Positions 46,199 through 58,950 are shown, numbered from the stretch's first letter. The stretch is DNA of 64,000 nt from Euryodendron excelsum (GCA_033060915.1 CM065379.1:21937001-22001000); one strand, 5' to 3'. Translations and numbers: made by a program. Notes: a model not told the origin generated them from the letters alone.

Positions 46199-47735
46199 AA
46201 CCTTTGCTCGTCCTCGGGCAAAATTCAAACTCACTTTCCCAAAAAATCAAAGTTGTAACAAAGAACAATCAAACTCTTCAAAACTCATAACATATCATAA
46301 ACAACATTCTTAAACAACTCACAATCACTTTGCAAGTATTTCCACTTAAAGATGGAGTAAACTGAATATGTAGACTCTCACGGAAATAAACACTTGACTC
46401 TTATGTGTTTAAAGGGTATGTGTATCGCTCAAATTCATTCCAATGGAAATGATCTACTATAGGCTTTCATATCTTCTCATTCTCCACCACTAGGAACACA
46501 TACTTAACACGAATCATAAGGACTTGTCAAGGGTTATAATGGGGTTTAGGATCAAGGTAGAAAATATTTGGGAATGTAGCTCAAAAGCCATCGAAACTAG
46601 TAGAGCAAAAATGAATCAACTCAAGTTCGAATATATAAGACATGTAAAACCAATCACTCCATTTAATAGCTTCTGCCTTGTATATATCCCATATAAACAG
46701 ACCCATTCCCTAGAATCATAGGAAGGACTATGAACATGGACAATATGTAACAATAAAAGCAATTTCTTCCATCACTTCCCATCTCTTTTTTCTTTTTCTT
46801 TTTTTAAATTACATCAACAATGGAACTCACAAATTGAGAATGAAAACATATTCCATTTCACTAGCCATAGCCCTACCACAATTCTGGACACCCCCACACT
46901 TATTTCTTGCGCACCCATATATATCATAATGATGAACTATGCTCCACTAACTCTACGGCTTAGGTAAAGGCATTATTTTTTGGGTTTAATACTTGTAATG
47001 TGGGTTCACAATAATGACAAAACAACATATAAAGCTCAAAGAGATTCACAAAGGGAAAAATTGATTACAAAGTAGGCTATTTGGCTTATGTAGCTTATAA
47101 CAAAGATGGCCTTAATTATGTTCATGCATGCATGTGTCAATATGACCTCGAAGAGAATCAAGGCAAGTTCTAGAGAAACAAATCTATGGCAAAATATCTC
47201 ACATGAAAGAAAATAGTGACTGATATGGATGTGTCAGTCAAAAGGCTCAAAATCTCACCGGCTTTTGTCTACCAAATTCAGTCACTCCAATCTCAAGTAA
47301 AATAACTAGACTCATTAATTCTAAGTTGGAAAATTACTTATTCAATCATGTTATGAATTCTTCAAGCTTAATTGAATCTTGTTATTATTTTTTTTTCAAA
47401 ACAAATTAAAAAACAAAAACATAAAACCACAACCTAAATCCCCTCCCCCACACTTAAAACTTACATTGTCCCCAATATAAAGTAAAATGCATAGAAAGAG
47501 TAGAAATAACCAATATATAAATGCAAAAATAAGAAAAGAAAAACGAACTTCCCTTGGGTTGTCTCCCAAGCAACGCCTTTGTTTATTGTCATTGGCTCCA
47601 CTTAATGCTTCCTTATGGGTAATCCCACACATAGTATTTGGCATCACTCTTGATCTTATCTCTTCGAGCCAAGGTAATATCTGTAATTGTCCAACCAATA
47701 GCCGTCTTATGCTCCTTTATGACCTGCACAAGTTT
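46199..47735 (-). other. Athila 3' internal region without genes
   Basis: AT-rich sequence between the deleted pol and the polypurine tract. It contains no credible open frame. The minus-strand motif CTTGGGAGACAACCCAAG (near 47555-47575) is the end-of-pol marker described for the element. Confidence 0.6.
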
Positions 47736-50176
47736 TTATTCTTGCAACTCACAAAGTTTGCTGAAGATGATCACTGGTAACGTTCCTCCGTCTCCAAGGA
47801 ACACGTACTTGAGGTGACTGGGGAGAGGCTTGAAATCTGGAATAGGGGCTTGCAAAACATAGGGTAAAGGCCTCTCATTAGAAACTGGTAATGCAACATA
47901 AGGAACGTTACCTGATTGCTGCAACTTCAAAAAATTGTTCAATGCTGCAACAGTTTCTTGCAAATCAGTACTCAATGTTAACTCTCTATTCTCTTTCTCA
48001 AGATGCTTACTGATGGCAACTTCCAGTACATCTTTTCCATCAAGTTTAAAAACTTCCTGTGCTAGAGAATCAATCATATCAATAGAATAAACAGGATTAT
48101 CATCACAAGGGTATCTCATGGCATCATAAATATTAAACTTAACAATTTCACCATCAAATTCCATGGTAAATGTGCCACTATGAACATCTATCTTAGTCTT
48201 AGATGTCTTTAAAAATGGTCTTCCTAACAAAATAGGGGTATTTTGGTCACCATTTTCCATATCAAGCACATAAACATCAGCATGGAAAACTAGATCATTA
48301 ACTTGTACAAGAACATCCTCAATTACACCCTTAGGATAAGCATTAGATCTATCAGCCAATTGAATCACAACACCAGTTTTGTTCAAAGGTCCAAGTTTCA
48401 AAGAAGCATATATAGAATATGGCATGACATTAATAGAAGCTCCTAAATCTATCATGGCCTTCTCAAATCTAGTGTTACCTATCTCAATATAGTAAACATA
48501 CCTGAATCCTTGCACTTCGCAGGGAGTTTCCTGTGAATAACTGCAGAAACATTCTCCCCTACTCTCACCTTCTCACATCCCTTGAGTTTTTGTTTCCTCT
48601 TAATTGTACACAGCTCTTTAAGGAATTTAGCATAACGAGATACTTGTTTAATAGCATCTAAAAGTGGTATATTTACCTCGCATCTACGAAAAGTCTCATG
48701 TAAATATTTAGTTTGCTCATCTTTTCTAGATTCTGCTAAAGCCTGAGGAAAATGAGGTATAGGTTTATAATCAGAAAGAGGCGGAAACTTAAGCTTAGGT
48801 ACGTCATCGTCATTGGGAACGTTCCCATCTGCTATGACGTTTTTCTCCTTTTCTTGGTTTGACGATGTAAGGGCTGCCTTTACTGGAATCTCAACCTCTT
48901 TACCACTTCTTAAGACGATTGCACTTGCATTTTCTCTTGGATTTACTACCGTCTGAAAGGGTAGTTTTTCTGAACTTTGGACTTCTAGCCGACTAACTGC
49001 GGTTGCCATCTGGCTCATCTAATTGTCCAGACTTTGAATACTGGCCCTCGCCTCTTGTTGAAATTGTTTCGTCTCTTGTTGGAATTGCAAAGTATTAGTG
49101 GCAAGAGACTTAACAATATCTTCTAAAGACATACCAAAATTAGAAGTTTGGCCCGGTTGTTGTCTAGGGGGTAATGGTTACTTATATTGCTAGTAACTTG
49201 GGTGGTTTTGAATCACGGGCTGATTCACTTGTGGATTCCCATAGCTAAGATTGGGGTGATCCCTCCATCCCACGTTATACGTACTTGAATAAGGATCATA
49301 CTTTCTTTGCGGTTGTCCAGGAAAACCACCTACTGCATTCACTTGCTCAATGGGCTCTTCTTGAAGAGTTGGACACATATTAGTTGGATGCCCTGCTACT
49401 AAACAAATCCCACAAGCCTTCGTTATTTGCATATTACCTACAGCAATTTGACGAATAAGGGAAGTTAGACTCGCAATTTGTTGTTCAATGGAGGAACTAT
49501 TTACCACATTGACAAGCTTAGGTGAACGGTCAAGTCTAGTGCCAAATTGTTAAGAATTGGCCGCCACATTTGTAATCAGATTTCTCGCGGCATCGGGAGT
49601 TTTATCCACCAAAGCTCCTCCACTAGCAGCATCAATCATGCTCCTATTAGTGGGCAACAGGCCCTCATAGAAGTACTGAATAAAAAGTTGCTTACTAATT
49701 TGATGATGGGGACAACTTGCACATAATTTCTTGAAACGCTCCCAATATTCGTGTAGGGACTCTCTGTTTTGCTATCTTACACCACAGATTTCTTTTTGAA
49801 TGTTGGCTGCCCTTGAAACTGGGAAATATTTCTCTAAAAATAATTTTTTCATCTCGTTCCATGTGGTAATACTTTCGGAGGGTAGATAATAGAACCAATC
49901 CTTAGCCGAATCCTTCAAAGAAAACGGAAAAGCTCTTAATTTAATTTGCTCTTCAGTCACCCCCGTAGGTTTCGTACTCGTGCATACTACATGAAACTCC
50001 TTTAAATGTTTGTGGGAATTTTTACCTGCAAGACCATGAAAAGTGGGCAAGAAATGTATTAATCTAGATTTTAATTCAAAGTTAGTAGGAACATCTAAAG
50101 TAGGGAATGTTATGCGTGAGGGTTATTGATTCAGATCAGGGGGCGCAAGCTCTTTCAAAGTTTAATTTTCAGCCAT
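47736..50176 (-). pseudogene. Athila-type gag and aspartic protease, decayed
   Basis: Translation starts near the ATG at 50176 and meets a stop after four codons. Gag blocks follow: FELKSRLIHFLPTFHGLAGK, then HLKEFHVVCTSTKPTGV and FPFSLKDSAKDWFYYLP (50050-49772). A frame change follows. Then comes a perfect CCHC zinc knuckle (CGICLVAGHPTNMC, C-x2-C-x4-H-x4-C) in 49507-49190. A linker (49018-48479) with LRSGKEVEIP and a Pro-rich segment follows. After a second frame change the protease frame (48515-47736, 259 codons) carries KAMIDLGASINVMPYSIY, with the catalytic DxGA(S) motif in the form D-L-G-A-S, and the flap and C-terminal motif ILLGRPFLKTSKTKID. Gag packages the RNA and the protease matures the polyprotein. 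The frame ends at the very start of RT. Two shifts and several stops make it inactive. Confidence 0.85.
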
Positions 50177-50505
50177 GACTTCATCCTTTCCTAAATCAGA
50201 ATTGCTAGCAAATAGGGAATCAAGAGCTGAATCGTTCTCTACAAAACTTCTCAGAGCTTTCTTTCTTGACCTGTGTCAAGTTCTCTCTATTTCTAGATTG
50301 CACTGCAAATCACCTTGATTAGAAGATCGAGTTACAGTCATAAACACTCAAGGAAACTCTAACCAACCTTGAAAAACAATTCAGGAAAAAATGTAAAGTA
50401 ATGAAAATAATTAAAATAATTTTTTTAAAATAATTTTTATTTTTATTTTTATTTTTTTTGAATGAATTAAAAATCACAAGAAGCACAAAAATTCACTAGA
50501 ATCAC

Positions 50506-50523
50506 TCCTCGGCAACGGTGCCA
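50506..50523 (-). other. Primer-binding site of the Athila-type element
   Basis: On the minus strand TGGCACCGTTGCCGAGGA lies 5 bp after the end of the 5' LTR. It differs by two bases from TGGCGCCGTTGCCGGGGA, the tRNA-complementary priming site common in Athila-type gypsy elements. Confidence 0.8.
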
Positions 50524-50528
50524 AAATT

Positions 50529-51800
50529 TGGTGTGCTGTCGCGGGCACCCAAAAATAAAACTAATACCCCAATGACAAATATGTAGTAGTGTGAGTAATG
50601 ATCATTCTCACGGAGAGTGTTTAGACTAGTTTTATGCTATGTGAATTTTGATGGGGGGTTTTTGGATATAATGAAAACAATTTTAATAATAACTAACTAC
50701 AAAACAATTCAGATTAAAGTATTGAAATCAATCAAAAGAACAAACCTTGGTCTAGGCCAACATCCCTCATTAAAATTTACAACTGATCATCGATGCAAGC
50801 ATATCAATTCACAGATTAAATATTCTTCGTCGAAATTATTTTCCTATCTCTCCTTAGTCATAGTTAATTAGAAACAAGCGATCTCATTAACCCTAACTAT
50901 TAAACAACCCAAGATAAGCACACAAGGTTTAATCTAGTAGCAGTCTTAGGATAGAAAGAGATCGATGAAACTAAACAACACAAGTACAAGCGGTTGCATT
51001 TAATTTAGTCAAACGTCATTCCTAAGATATAATAATTCCCAACGCAGTAAATCATTAAATCTTAGTTGCTTCACAAATCAAAGAGATCAAACAATTACAG
51101 ATTTGATATCCAATCCAGCAGTAGATTGTAACGAATAATAAACTAGTAGGCCTCCTAGCCATTAAACAAGACAATAATGAAAATAGGCACAGAAGAACAT
51201 TTGATACTCAAAGCATAAATCGAATAATGAAAACAAATTAGATCTCACAATTTATTATTAATTCCAAGGCTTCAGTTTCCTTCGACCAAGATTCAAAGTT
51301 TAGCCACGTAGGGCCATGAAAACAACTCAAATAATAACCTAGAATGATACAAAAAACGCCAACAACCCTAAAAACAAAATAGTCCCAGCTTTTATAGGCT
51401 TTTGAAATTCTGCAGCTGTGCACAACTGTTTGAACGCCCTCACTACCATTTGAACGCATCGAACCACCGTTCGAACAGTGCATCGAAAACACTTCGAACG
51501 GTAAAATTGCTCTCTATATATTTTGAATGTTCTTCGAACCTGAACTTGACGTGAATCCATTTGACATATTGTTCGAATGCATATGCTATCGTTCGAACGT
51601 CTCTTGGGACCGTTCGAACGCTCCTTTGAACGCTTCTTCCATTTTAGCACGAATTCGTCCCTTTTAAGCTAGGATTCTCTTCCTTGGCGTTCCATAGCAC
51701 CCTAAATCAAAATATAAGAATAATAAGTATATTTAGACACCAACTAAATATAAAAGATTAAACATTAAGGGAGAAAAATATAACATTTGCATTCTCATCA
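50529..51800 (-). repeat. 5' LTR of the Athila-type element
   Basis: This 1272-bp LTR runs from TGATGAGAATGC (51800) to CGACAGCACACCA (50529) on the minus strand. It has a minus-strand TATA-like box (AATATATA, 51522-51515) within a cluster of TTCGAA palindromes at 51420-51640. Confidence 0.9.
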
Positions 51801-52875
51801 CTTCACGACATTGAATTGCTGTGAAGGGCATTTTTGTGCTTCACGACAATGCAATCGTTGGAAGCACAAAATCCTTTTTTACGATAGTACACTGTCGTGA
51901 AGCATAATATCCAACCATTTGGCACTCTTGTGCCTCATATGCTAACGTCATGTTAATGCCACTAGGGTGACATCATCAAAGGCTGATGTGGCAAGATTCT
52001 AATGAAGCCACATCTTCCCTCTCCAAAAGTTAGGCATTGTAATCCCTTAACAAAGAAACTCCTTTGTTAAGGCAATGTTATGTCGTGAAGAGCAAAAATT
52101 CTCTTCATGGCATTGTAATGCCATAACAAAAATGCTTATATATATGGAAGCCCCCTTTTATATTTTGACACATTCTCTCTTTCCTTATCTCTCTCTCTCT
52201 CTCTTTAGAGGAGAAAGCTCTCCCTTTGGCCTCATGCTGCCAAATCAAGCTCGATCAGCCTCAGCCTAGTTGGCCCCCTGTCTGATTGACCATTCCGGAA
52301 TCACACGATCCTAGCCAAAGCTCTGCTCGACCAACGGGTCCCGATAGCACTCTCGCTTAGCCGGAATTATGTCCTATTTTCTAGCCCGAGGATTCCGTAC
52401 TTCCAACTAGCTGAAACTCTATCCAATTTTTGGGTTAGGTAGTGCTTCCGACTAGTCGGAACTCTACCCGACGGGAATGTGAAACCGACCTCTGGCTAGG
52501 CAGGAATCCTGCCAGAATCCCACCAGCAAGGTGTAATTCAAAGCAGTCAATTTAGATTCTAACTAAAACCATTGCAATGTTACGGTGTTTGGCATGGCTT
52601 AGTGGGCATCTAAACTATTACCTGAGGAAAATTTTAGCACCTACCATCCCTCCAGCATAGCCGTTATGCTGCCCGGATCCCGACTCCAAAAAGGCTCCCA
52701 CCTAGTCTTCATTATGCCCGATTTTTTGCTCCAAATAGGCCCTTACCTATCCGTCAACCTCTTTGATTTTACCACTGGTGTCAATACGTAATGTCATCTT
52801 GGCCGAGGTGGCCATAGTTTCTTTGGGAAGGGATGTTGAGGTTGAAGGAGCAAGGGTAGGTCTTCTAGAGGCCAT
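51801..52875. other. Unassigned sequence right of the Athila element
   Basis: No gene is supported. Short inverted motifs GCTTCACGACA / TGTCGTGAAGC recur at about 51838, 51893 and 52079. A TATATAT stretch near 52139 precedes a CT microsatellite at 52189-52206. From 52280 to 52760 the sequence is GC-richer, with loosely repeated CGGAACTCTACCCGA-like blocks. Together with 44.3-44.9 kb this was contiguous before the Athila insertion. Confidence 0.4.
52189..52206. repeat. (CT)n microsatellite
   Basis: A short CT run downstream of a TATATAT stretch. Confidence 0.9.
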
Positions 52876-54390
52876 TGTAAGCATCCCATTTTTGCTTGCT
52901 TAGCAATTTTTGGCTTAATCGGACTCACATTCAAGCCCAAACTAGCTTTTCAGATTCAATCCAGTCAATCAACTGCTTTGTGAGCCCACCAGGCCCAATA
53001 GGGGCAAAATTGCCAAATGAGCCTTAATGCATTGCTTGGTCCAATTCGAATTGGCACATCTTCCCAAATATGGTAAGTCCATATTTCAACCTCAATTTCA
53101 GTTCCAATTCTAGTTTAGATTATTCAAACTCAATCCATCACGTTTATTAAGAAAGTTGATCCCTCAGACAGTAAGTTCATCCAGCACAGCACGTTTATTG
53201 AGAAAATACAAAATCCTTGAAACAATAAGTCCCTTCACACCTGTCAACCGGGTTGGAAACTAAGTCCCCGAGATGACAGAGCGGTTCACTTCTGGTACTT
53301 ACTAGCCCGCCAATGTAGAATGTCTGATATTCGACATGCCTATCGAGAAAGTTGATCTCTTAGGCAATTAGTTCATCCAACAACTTCTCGAGATCAGGAA
53401 ATCTCAGGAAGAAATGCACACCATCAGAAGGACAAAAACACTCACAAACATCGCAACCGTTAGAGTGACAGAAACACTCACAAACAGGTCGACATTAGGA
53501 ATGCCAATAAATCTCCTATGTCATTGGACTGAACACGCCTCTTGGCCATGACACGTTTATTGATGGACGGGATACCTTTGGAAACCAACTCGTCACACAC
53601 TATCAGATTGACGAAAACACTCAAAACTCTGGTCAACACCAGTACTTGCTAGCCTATTCTACTAAAAAATGATCATTTTGCCCCTAAGCATCCAATCGCC
53701 TCCAGGAGTCACACCGGCTCTGGGTATCAAATCGGTTATCTTCTAAGGATGCTTATAACAGTGTTCCAAACCTCCCAATACCTTTCCAGACCATTCTGAG
53801 TCCATTCTGGTGAACCCAGTACGAAATGATCATTGTGCCCCTAGTGGGCCAGTCGCCCTTTCTAACCACGCTGGGTCTAGTTATCACTCCAGTTACCCTA
53901 GAGACACTCTTTTAAGAATTCCCATCCATCCCCGGCTTTTCAGATCAGAATTTTTGAAGTCACTCCTAGTGAAGCCAAGCTAAAAATTACATGGTAGTCA
54001 CTAGGATAGGTGCCCAAATCTTCTGCCTTGCATCCCAAGAGTCAAAGATCTATTTCTTACAACCTCAAAAATTTTCCAAAATGACTGGCGCCATTACAAG
54101 CCAATAAGTGGCTTGGTGCCACTGTAACAGGCGTCAGGCACTGTTCCAATTGCCTATAAATATAGGCCACCCCCTGCGTATTCTCGATCCACAAACTCAG
54201 TCCAAAAATGCTGCCTCACTAAAAACAAGCTTCAAAACCCTAGTTTTCTCAAGCCCCCTTCAAATCCTAGCCTCCCTACACCCCATACACACAAGCCATA
54301 GCCTCTATATAGTCTATACACTTAAATACAAGCCTCCAAACATTCATCAAAGATCAAGTGCTACGTATTTAAAGCTCTTAAGGCAAAGCA
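52876..54390 (+). mobile_element. Tat/Ogre-like LTR, 5' part (outermost of a nest)
   Basis: It begins TGTAAGCATCCCATTTTTG at 52876, the same terminus as at 13596, and follows the same order of blocks to the TATA box (TATAAATA, 54155-54162) and the leader. At about 54390 it switches to inverted LTR sequence. It probably resumes at 63362, with about 250-300 bp of the expected LTR sequence missing at the junction. Confidence 0.7.
54155..54162 (+). promoter_or_regulatory. LTR TATA box
   Basis: TATAAATA at the conserved position, followed downstream by AAACCCTAG-type motifs near 54235 and 54263. Confidence 0.6.
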
Positions 54391-55279
54391 AAAAGAGTTT
54401 TAGAAAGGAGTTGAAGCTTCCTAACTCTAAGGGTTAGGGTCGAACTAAGGTCTAGACATCCAAGGACTTAGGGTAATCTAGGTTTGAAGGATGTAATTGA
54501 CTTCAACTTGACTTGAACTTGAAGCTTAATTTTGGAAAGTTTGGTTTTAGGAAAACCTAGACTTAGGAAGATAGAATTCAAGAAAGACGTGAGATTAAGA
54601 AAGATTTGATTGGAAAATTTTGACTTAGAAAACATGGAGAGTTCGAGCCTAGGAAAGATTGAATTTAGAAAATCTTGAAATTAGGAAAATTTCAAAATAG
54701 GAAAGTTTCGTTATAGGAAAGTTTTGAATTAGGAAAGTTAAAAATGGAAAAGGTTTTGAAATTGGAAAGTTTTGAAATTAGGAAAGCTTCGAATTAGGAA
54801 AGTTTTCTTTTTAAGAAAAATTTGATTTTGAAAAGATTTGAATTTAGAAAATTTAACTTAAGAAAGATTTGGAATTTAGAAAGTTTAGGTTTTTAAAAAG
54901 GTTTGAATTTAGAAATATTCAAAGTTTGAGCTTTGGAAATACTTGAAGTTAGGAAAGATTTGAAAACTTAGAATTTGGAAAGTTGTAATTTGAAAAGGTA
55001 TAGATTTAGGAAAGGTTGGAATTAGGAAAGATTTAGATTCCTATTTCTTAAAACAAAAGATTGGATTTTTTCTAAAAAGATATGATTTGATTTTGTTTTC
55101 AAAAATGGAGGATTGTATCTAGTTTCCTAAATGGGAGATTGGATTTGGCATGGAATTATAAGGTGAAGTTGTAGAAATCTTAGATTTGTAAGTCTATGAT
55201 TTGATGTAAAAAATAGGCTTTGGAATTTTATGATTTTAATGTAAAAAGGAGATTTTGAAAACCTAGGTTTTGAGGCAAG
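54391..55279 (-). mobile_element. Inverted Tat/Ogre-like LTR, 3' fragment (middle of the nest)
   Basis: Purine-rich sequence equivalent to the pyrimidine tract of the LTR in reverse. It runs up to the ATTGG target duplication of the inner solo LTR at 55280, and its continuation is at 60547. The last ~1 kb of the LTR 3' end is missing, replaced near 54390-54470 by sequence I cannot place. Confidence 0.65.
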
Positions 55280-58200
55280 ATTGGTGTCGCGCCCAGATTT
55301 TTCGCACTCGAGGAATACTCACACAAGCGGGAAAAATGCTGTACTCTCTCGTTAAAACTCACCCTCCTAAGAGAATGAGTGCAACTAGGTTTGAATTGAA
55401 AGATTAGTTTGAATAAAGGGCTTTTGAAAAAGATTTGGAATCGCCACCTAACTTGATTAAGGTGAGTTAGGTCACCTAAAAACTAAACATAATCCGAAGA
55501 CTACACTTAGGGTTTTTTGAAAAAGGTTTTGAAAAGATCTCCTCAAGAGAGGGTCTTTAAGAAAATATGTTGTTTGGCAACCTTTGGAAAACATTTAGCC
55601 CTTTTTGAAAAATAACTCCTTTTTGGTCTTTGAAAACAATGATCCTAGGTTTGGAGGTTGGTTGGTTACGTGTAGGGAAGACGCACTAAGCCATCACCCT
55701 ACCCCGCCCTTTCGGTACCTACATGTCAATCTACCCTAGATTCACCTATGAGAGTCTTCAACTAACTATTGACCAATCTTAGCCACTTTAAAAAAGAATA
55801 TTTGAAAGGAAACTAACATGATGCATGATATGCAAGTGCAATAGAAGAGAGTTGATTTAGAAATAGATTTGAAAAGAATTTGATTTGATTTGATTTGAAA
55901 AGAAAGAGATGGAAGCTTGAATTTGGAAACAAGAATTTGGAAATTGAAATTGAAGATTGAAAATAAAAATTAGAAATTAGAAATTTGAAAATAGATTGGA
56001 GATTTGGAAAGATTTTGGAATTTAAAATTTGGAAAATATGGAGGAATTTGAAATTTGAAAGAAAATGTGGAATTTGAAATTTGAAAAATGTGGAGACCGC
56101 ACCCATGAGGGTTGCCTACGTATCCTTTTGGAGGAATCAGGTCAGTCGTAGTTCGGACAAGAGTCCGATTGAAAAGAGATTGATTTGAAAGAAAGAGATT
56201 GAATTGGAAATTGGATTAGAAAATTGAGAGATTGAATTTAGAATAGAAGATTGAAAATTGGAATTTAGAATTCTGGAATTGAAGAGAATGGATTTTGATT
56301 TGAAAAGATAGAACTTGGAAGAGAGATTTAGACTTGCTTTGGAAAGATGCAGGTTTAGGAAACCTAGACTGAAAAAAGAGACTTAGGAAAGATTTGACTT
56401 GACTTGGAAGGTTTAGGAGATTAGGAAACATTGGATTTAGGAAATGTTTGAATTAGGAAAAGGTCCGATCTAGGAAAGTTTCATTTTTGGAAAGTTCCGA
56501 ATTAAGAAAGTTTTGAATTAGGAAAGTTTTCAAATTAAGAGAGTTTCGAAATTAGGAAAGTTTTGAAATTAGGAAATATTTCGAATTAGAAAATGTTTAA
56601 ATTAGGAAAGTTTCAAAATAGGAAAGTTTCGACTTAGGAAAGTTTTAGGTTTAAGAAAGTTTTGAAATGAGAAAATTTTGAAAGTTGGAAAGTTTAGAAT
56701 TTAGAATATTTTGGAATAGGAAAGTTTTGAATTCGGAATGTTTTGAAATAGGGAAGTTTTGAAATTTGGAAAGATTAAAAAACAAGGAAGTTTTGAAAAT
56801 AAGAACGTTGTGAGTTTAGAAAGTTTTGGATTTGAAGCTTTAGGAAAGTTTAGAATTTAGAAAGCTTTAGATTTAGAAAGTCTTAACTTAAGAAAGTTTT
56901 GAATTTAGAAAGCTTAGAATTTTAGAAAGATTTGACATTTAGAAAGTTTTAGATTTTTGAAAGTTTTAGAGTTTTTTAAAAAATCTTGAGATTAGGAAAT
57001 GTTTGAATTTAGGAAAGGTTTGAAAAATTAGATTTGAAAAATTGAGATTTGGAAAGGGGTAGAATTAGGAATGTGTAAAGTTAGGAAGGATGTAGAAATT
57101 GAGTTTTAAAATTTAGGAAAGATTTTTATGTTCAAGTTTTGGAAACTTAAGATTTAGGAAAGGAGAAGCTTAGGAAGGATTCAAATTAGGAAATATTTGG
57201 ATTTTGAAATTTAAGGAAAGATTTAAGGTTTAGGTTTAAGAAACTTATGGTTTAGGAAGGAATTGAATTAAGAAATGTTTGGATTAGGAAGGGATTAGAT
57301 TTGGTTTCTAAAAGAAAAGATTTGATTTTGTTTCCAAAAACGGAGGACGGGATCTAGTTTCCTAAACGGGGGGATTGGATTTGGCTTCCTAAAAGGTAGA
57401 TTTGAATTGACAAGGATTTAGAAAGGGGATGTTCTAGAAACCCTAAGATTTGAAAGGCTATAGTTTTGACATAGAAAAAAGGCTTTGAAAATGTGTATAG
57501 TTTGGATGTAAAAAACAAGAGGTTTTGGAAACCTAGGTTTGGGGCAAAGTTTGAAAACCATGTTTTTAGAAAGAAAATTAGGGTTTCCTAATTGTGAGGT
57601 CTAGGGCTTGACTTGGGCTCTAAGAAAAGAGATTTTTGGAAAGTACGTTTTTGGAAACGAGTTTTTTTTAGAAGGGAATCCTAGAGGGTAGTTTTTTGGA
57701 AGGGAGATTTTGGAAAGAAAGTTTTTGGAAAGATTTTTGGAGGAAGTCTTTCTAGGAAAGACCTAGGGAACGTTTTTGGAAAGTGGACTTTGAAGAGTGC
57801 ATTTTGGAAAGGAGTTGAAAAAGGAGGTTTTAAAAAATAGATTTTTAGAAAGAGTTTTTGAAAACAATTTTGGAAAGAAGAATTTTTGGGAAGTATGTTG
57901 AAAATGAGATTTTTAGGAAGGGATTTTTGAAAAGAGAGCTTTTTGGAAAGTATAAAAACATCTCACTTTCCTAAAGCGATTCTAACCATAAGAAGGCTAG
58001 AACCACTTTAAGAAAGCGGTTTTGAAAACAACAAGATTTGAAAATATGGACCATATTGGTTGCTTTTAATGTAACACTTTCCTAAAGCAACCCTAGCCAT
58101 GGAAAGGCTAGAATCACCCTAGGATTGTGATTTTGAAAACATGTTTTTGAAAAAGAGAATATTGATGCAATTTTGAAAACGAGTTTGAAAACAATTTTGA

Positions 58201-58689
58201 AAACGACTTTGAAAACAACTTTCGAAAGATGCAAGATCATGATATGCACAATGCAATTTTAGGGTCATGAACATACAAAGTTAATGCTTCACCACATAAT
58301 CAAGGGGGCCGAACCCATGTGGTCTCTGGTTAGACTAGAAGAAAGCCCCCGACACGGTGACTCTCCAATAGTCTAATCCTACACATGGACCGGGAGTCCC
58401 CTTGTTTCAAGCATGCAAAGAAAGAGGTGGAAAGAGATGGGAGATTAAAATAGAGAAAACCTAAGTGGGTTAGGAGAGAGAGAGAAAGGGGGAAGTGCGA
58501 AAATTTAAATGGAGAACCTACCTTGTATCTTGTTTATTTTGCGCGCCTTACTTTCTTCGGTCTTCGTCTTGATTTTCGTCTTCAATCTTCCAGAGCCGCC
58601 TTCAATCCTCGAACTTTAGATTGCAACTCTTTAAGTCTTCGAAGAAGGGTTAAAGGTTAGTGTATGAGTGTATGGGGGTGTGTATGAGT

Positions 58690-58950
58690 GTATAGGAGGC
58701 TAGGGTTTAGTGTATGGTGGCTAGGGTTTGGAAAACCTAAGGAGGCTAGGGTTTAGGGAGTGTTCGAGCTCTATATATCGAATTATATGATTTTTAGATT
58801 GAGTTTGCGGATCTTTTTCACGTTAGAAGAGGCTCTGTATTTATAGAGGTTGGACAACACTGGCGCCTATTGCAGTGGCACCAGGCCAGAATTTACACTG
58901 GCGCCACTAGGAGTGGCGCCACGCCAATTTTTGGCTTGGCGCCAGCCATT
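58690..58950 (-). promoter_or_regulatory. LTR promoter: GGCGCC palindromes, TATA box, telobox-like motifs
   Basis: In LTR orientation, TGGCGCCA or TGGCGCC occurs at 58944-58937, 58921-58914, 58906-58899 and 58867-58861. TATAAATA follows at 58845-58838, and three CCCTAG-type telobox motifs lie between about 58760 and 58690 (CTAGGGTTT on the plus strand). The order is the same in the other LTR copies, with fewer intact palindromes. TTGGCGCC resembles an E2F site; binding is inference. Confidence 0.55.

Larger units (their letters stand above)
44912..51800 (-). mobile_element. Complete Athila-type LTR element lacking RT and integrase
   Basis: Two LTRs of exactly 1272 bp (44912-46183 and 50529-51800) enclose 4345 bp. 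A perfect 5-bp target duplication, CTTCA, lies at 44907-44911 and 51801-51805. On the minus strand the 5' LTR is at 51800-50529. A primer-binding site (50523-50506), a gag with zinc knuckle and a protease follow, and then a polypurine tract directly before the 3' LTR. Reading on from the protease, the sequence enters the start of the reverse transcriptase (KEHKTAIGWTITDI, near 47700) and then jumps to the CTTGGGAGACAACCCAAG motif that in Athila elements follows integrase. RT, RNase H and integrase are therefore deleted. The element transposed as a whole, as its target duplication shows, so either the deletion is younger or it moved with proteins supplied by a relative. Confidence 0.9.
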
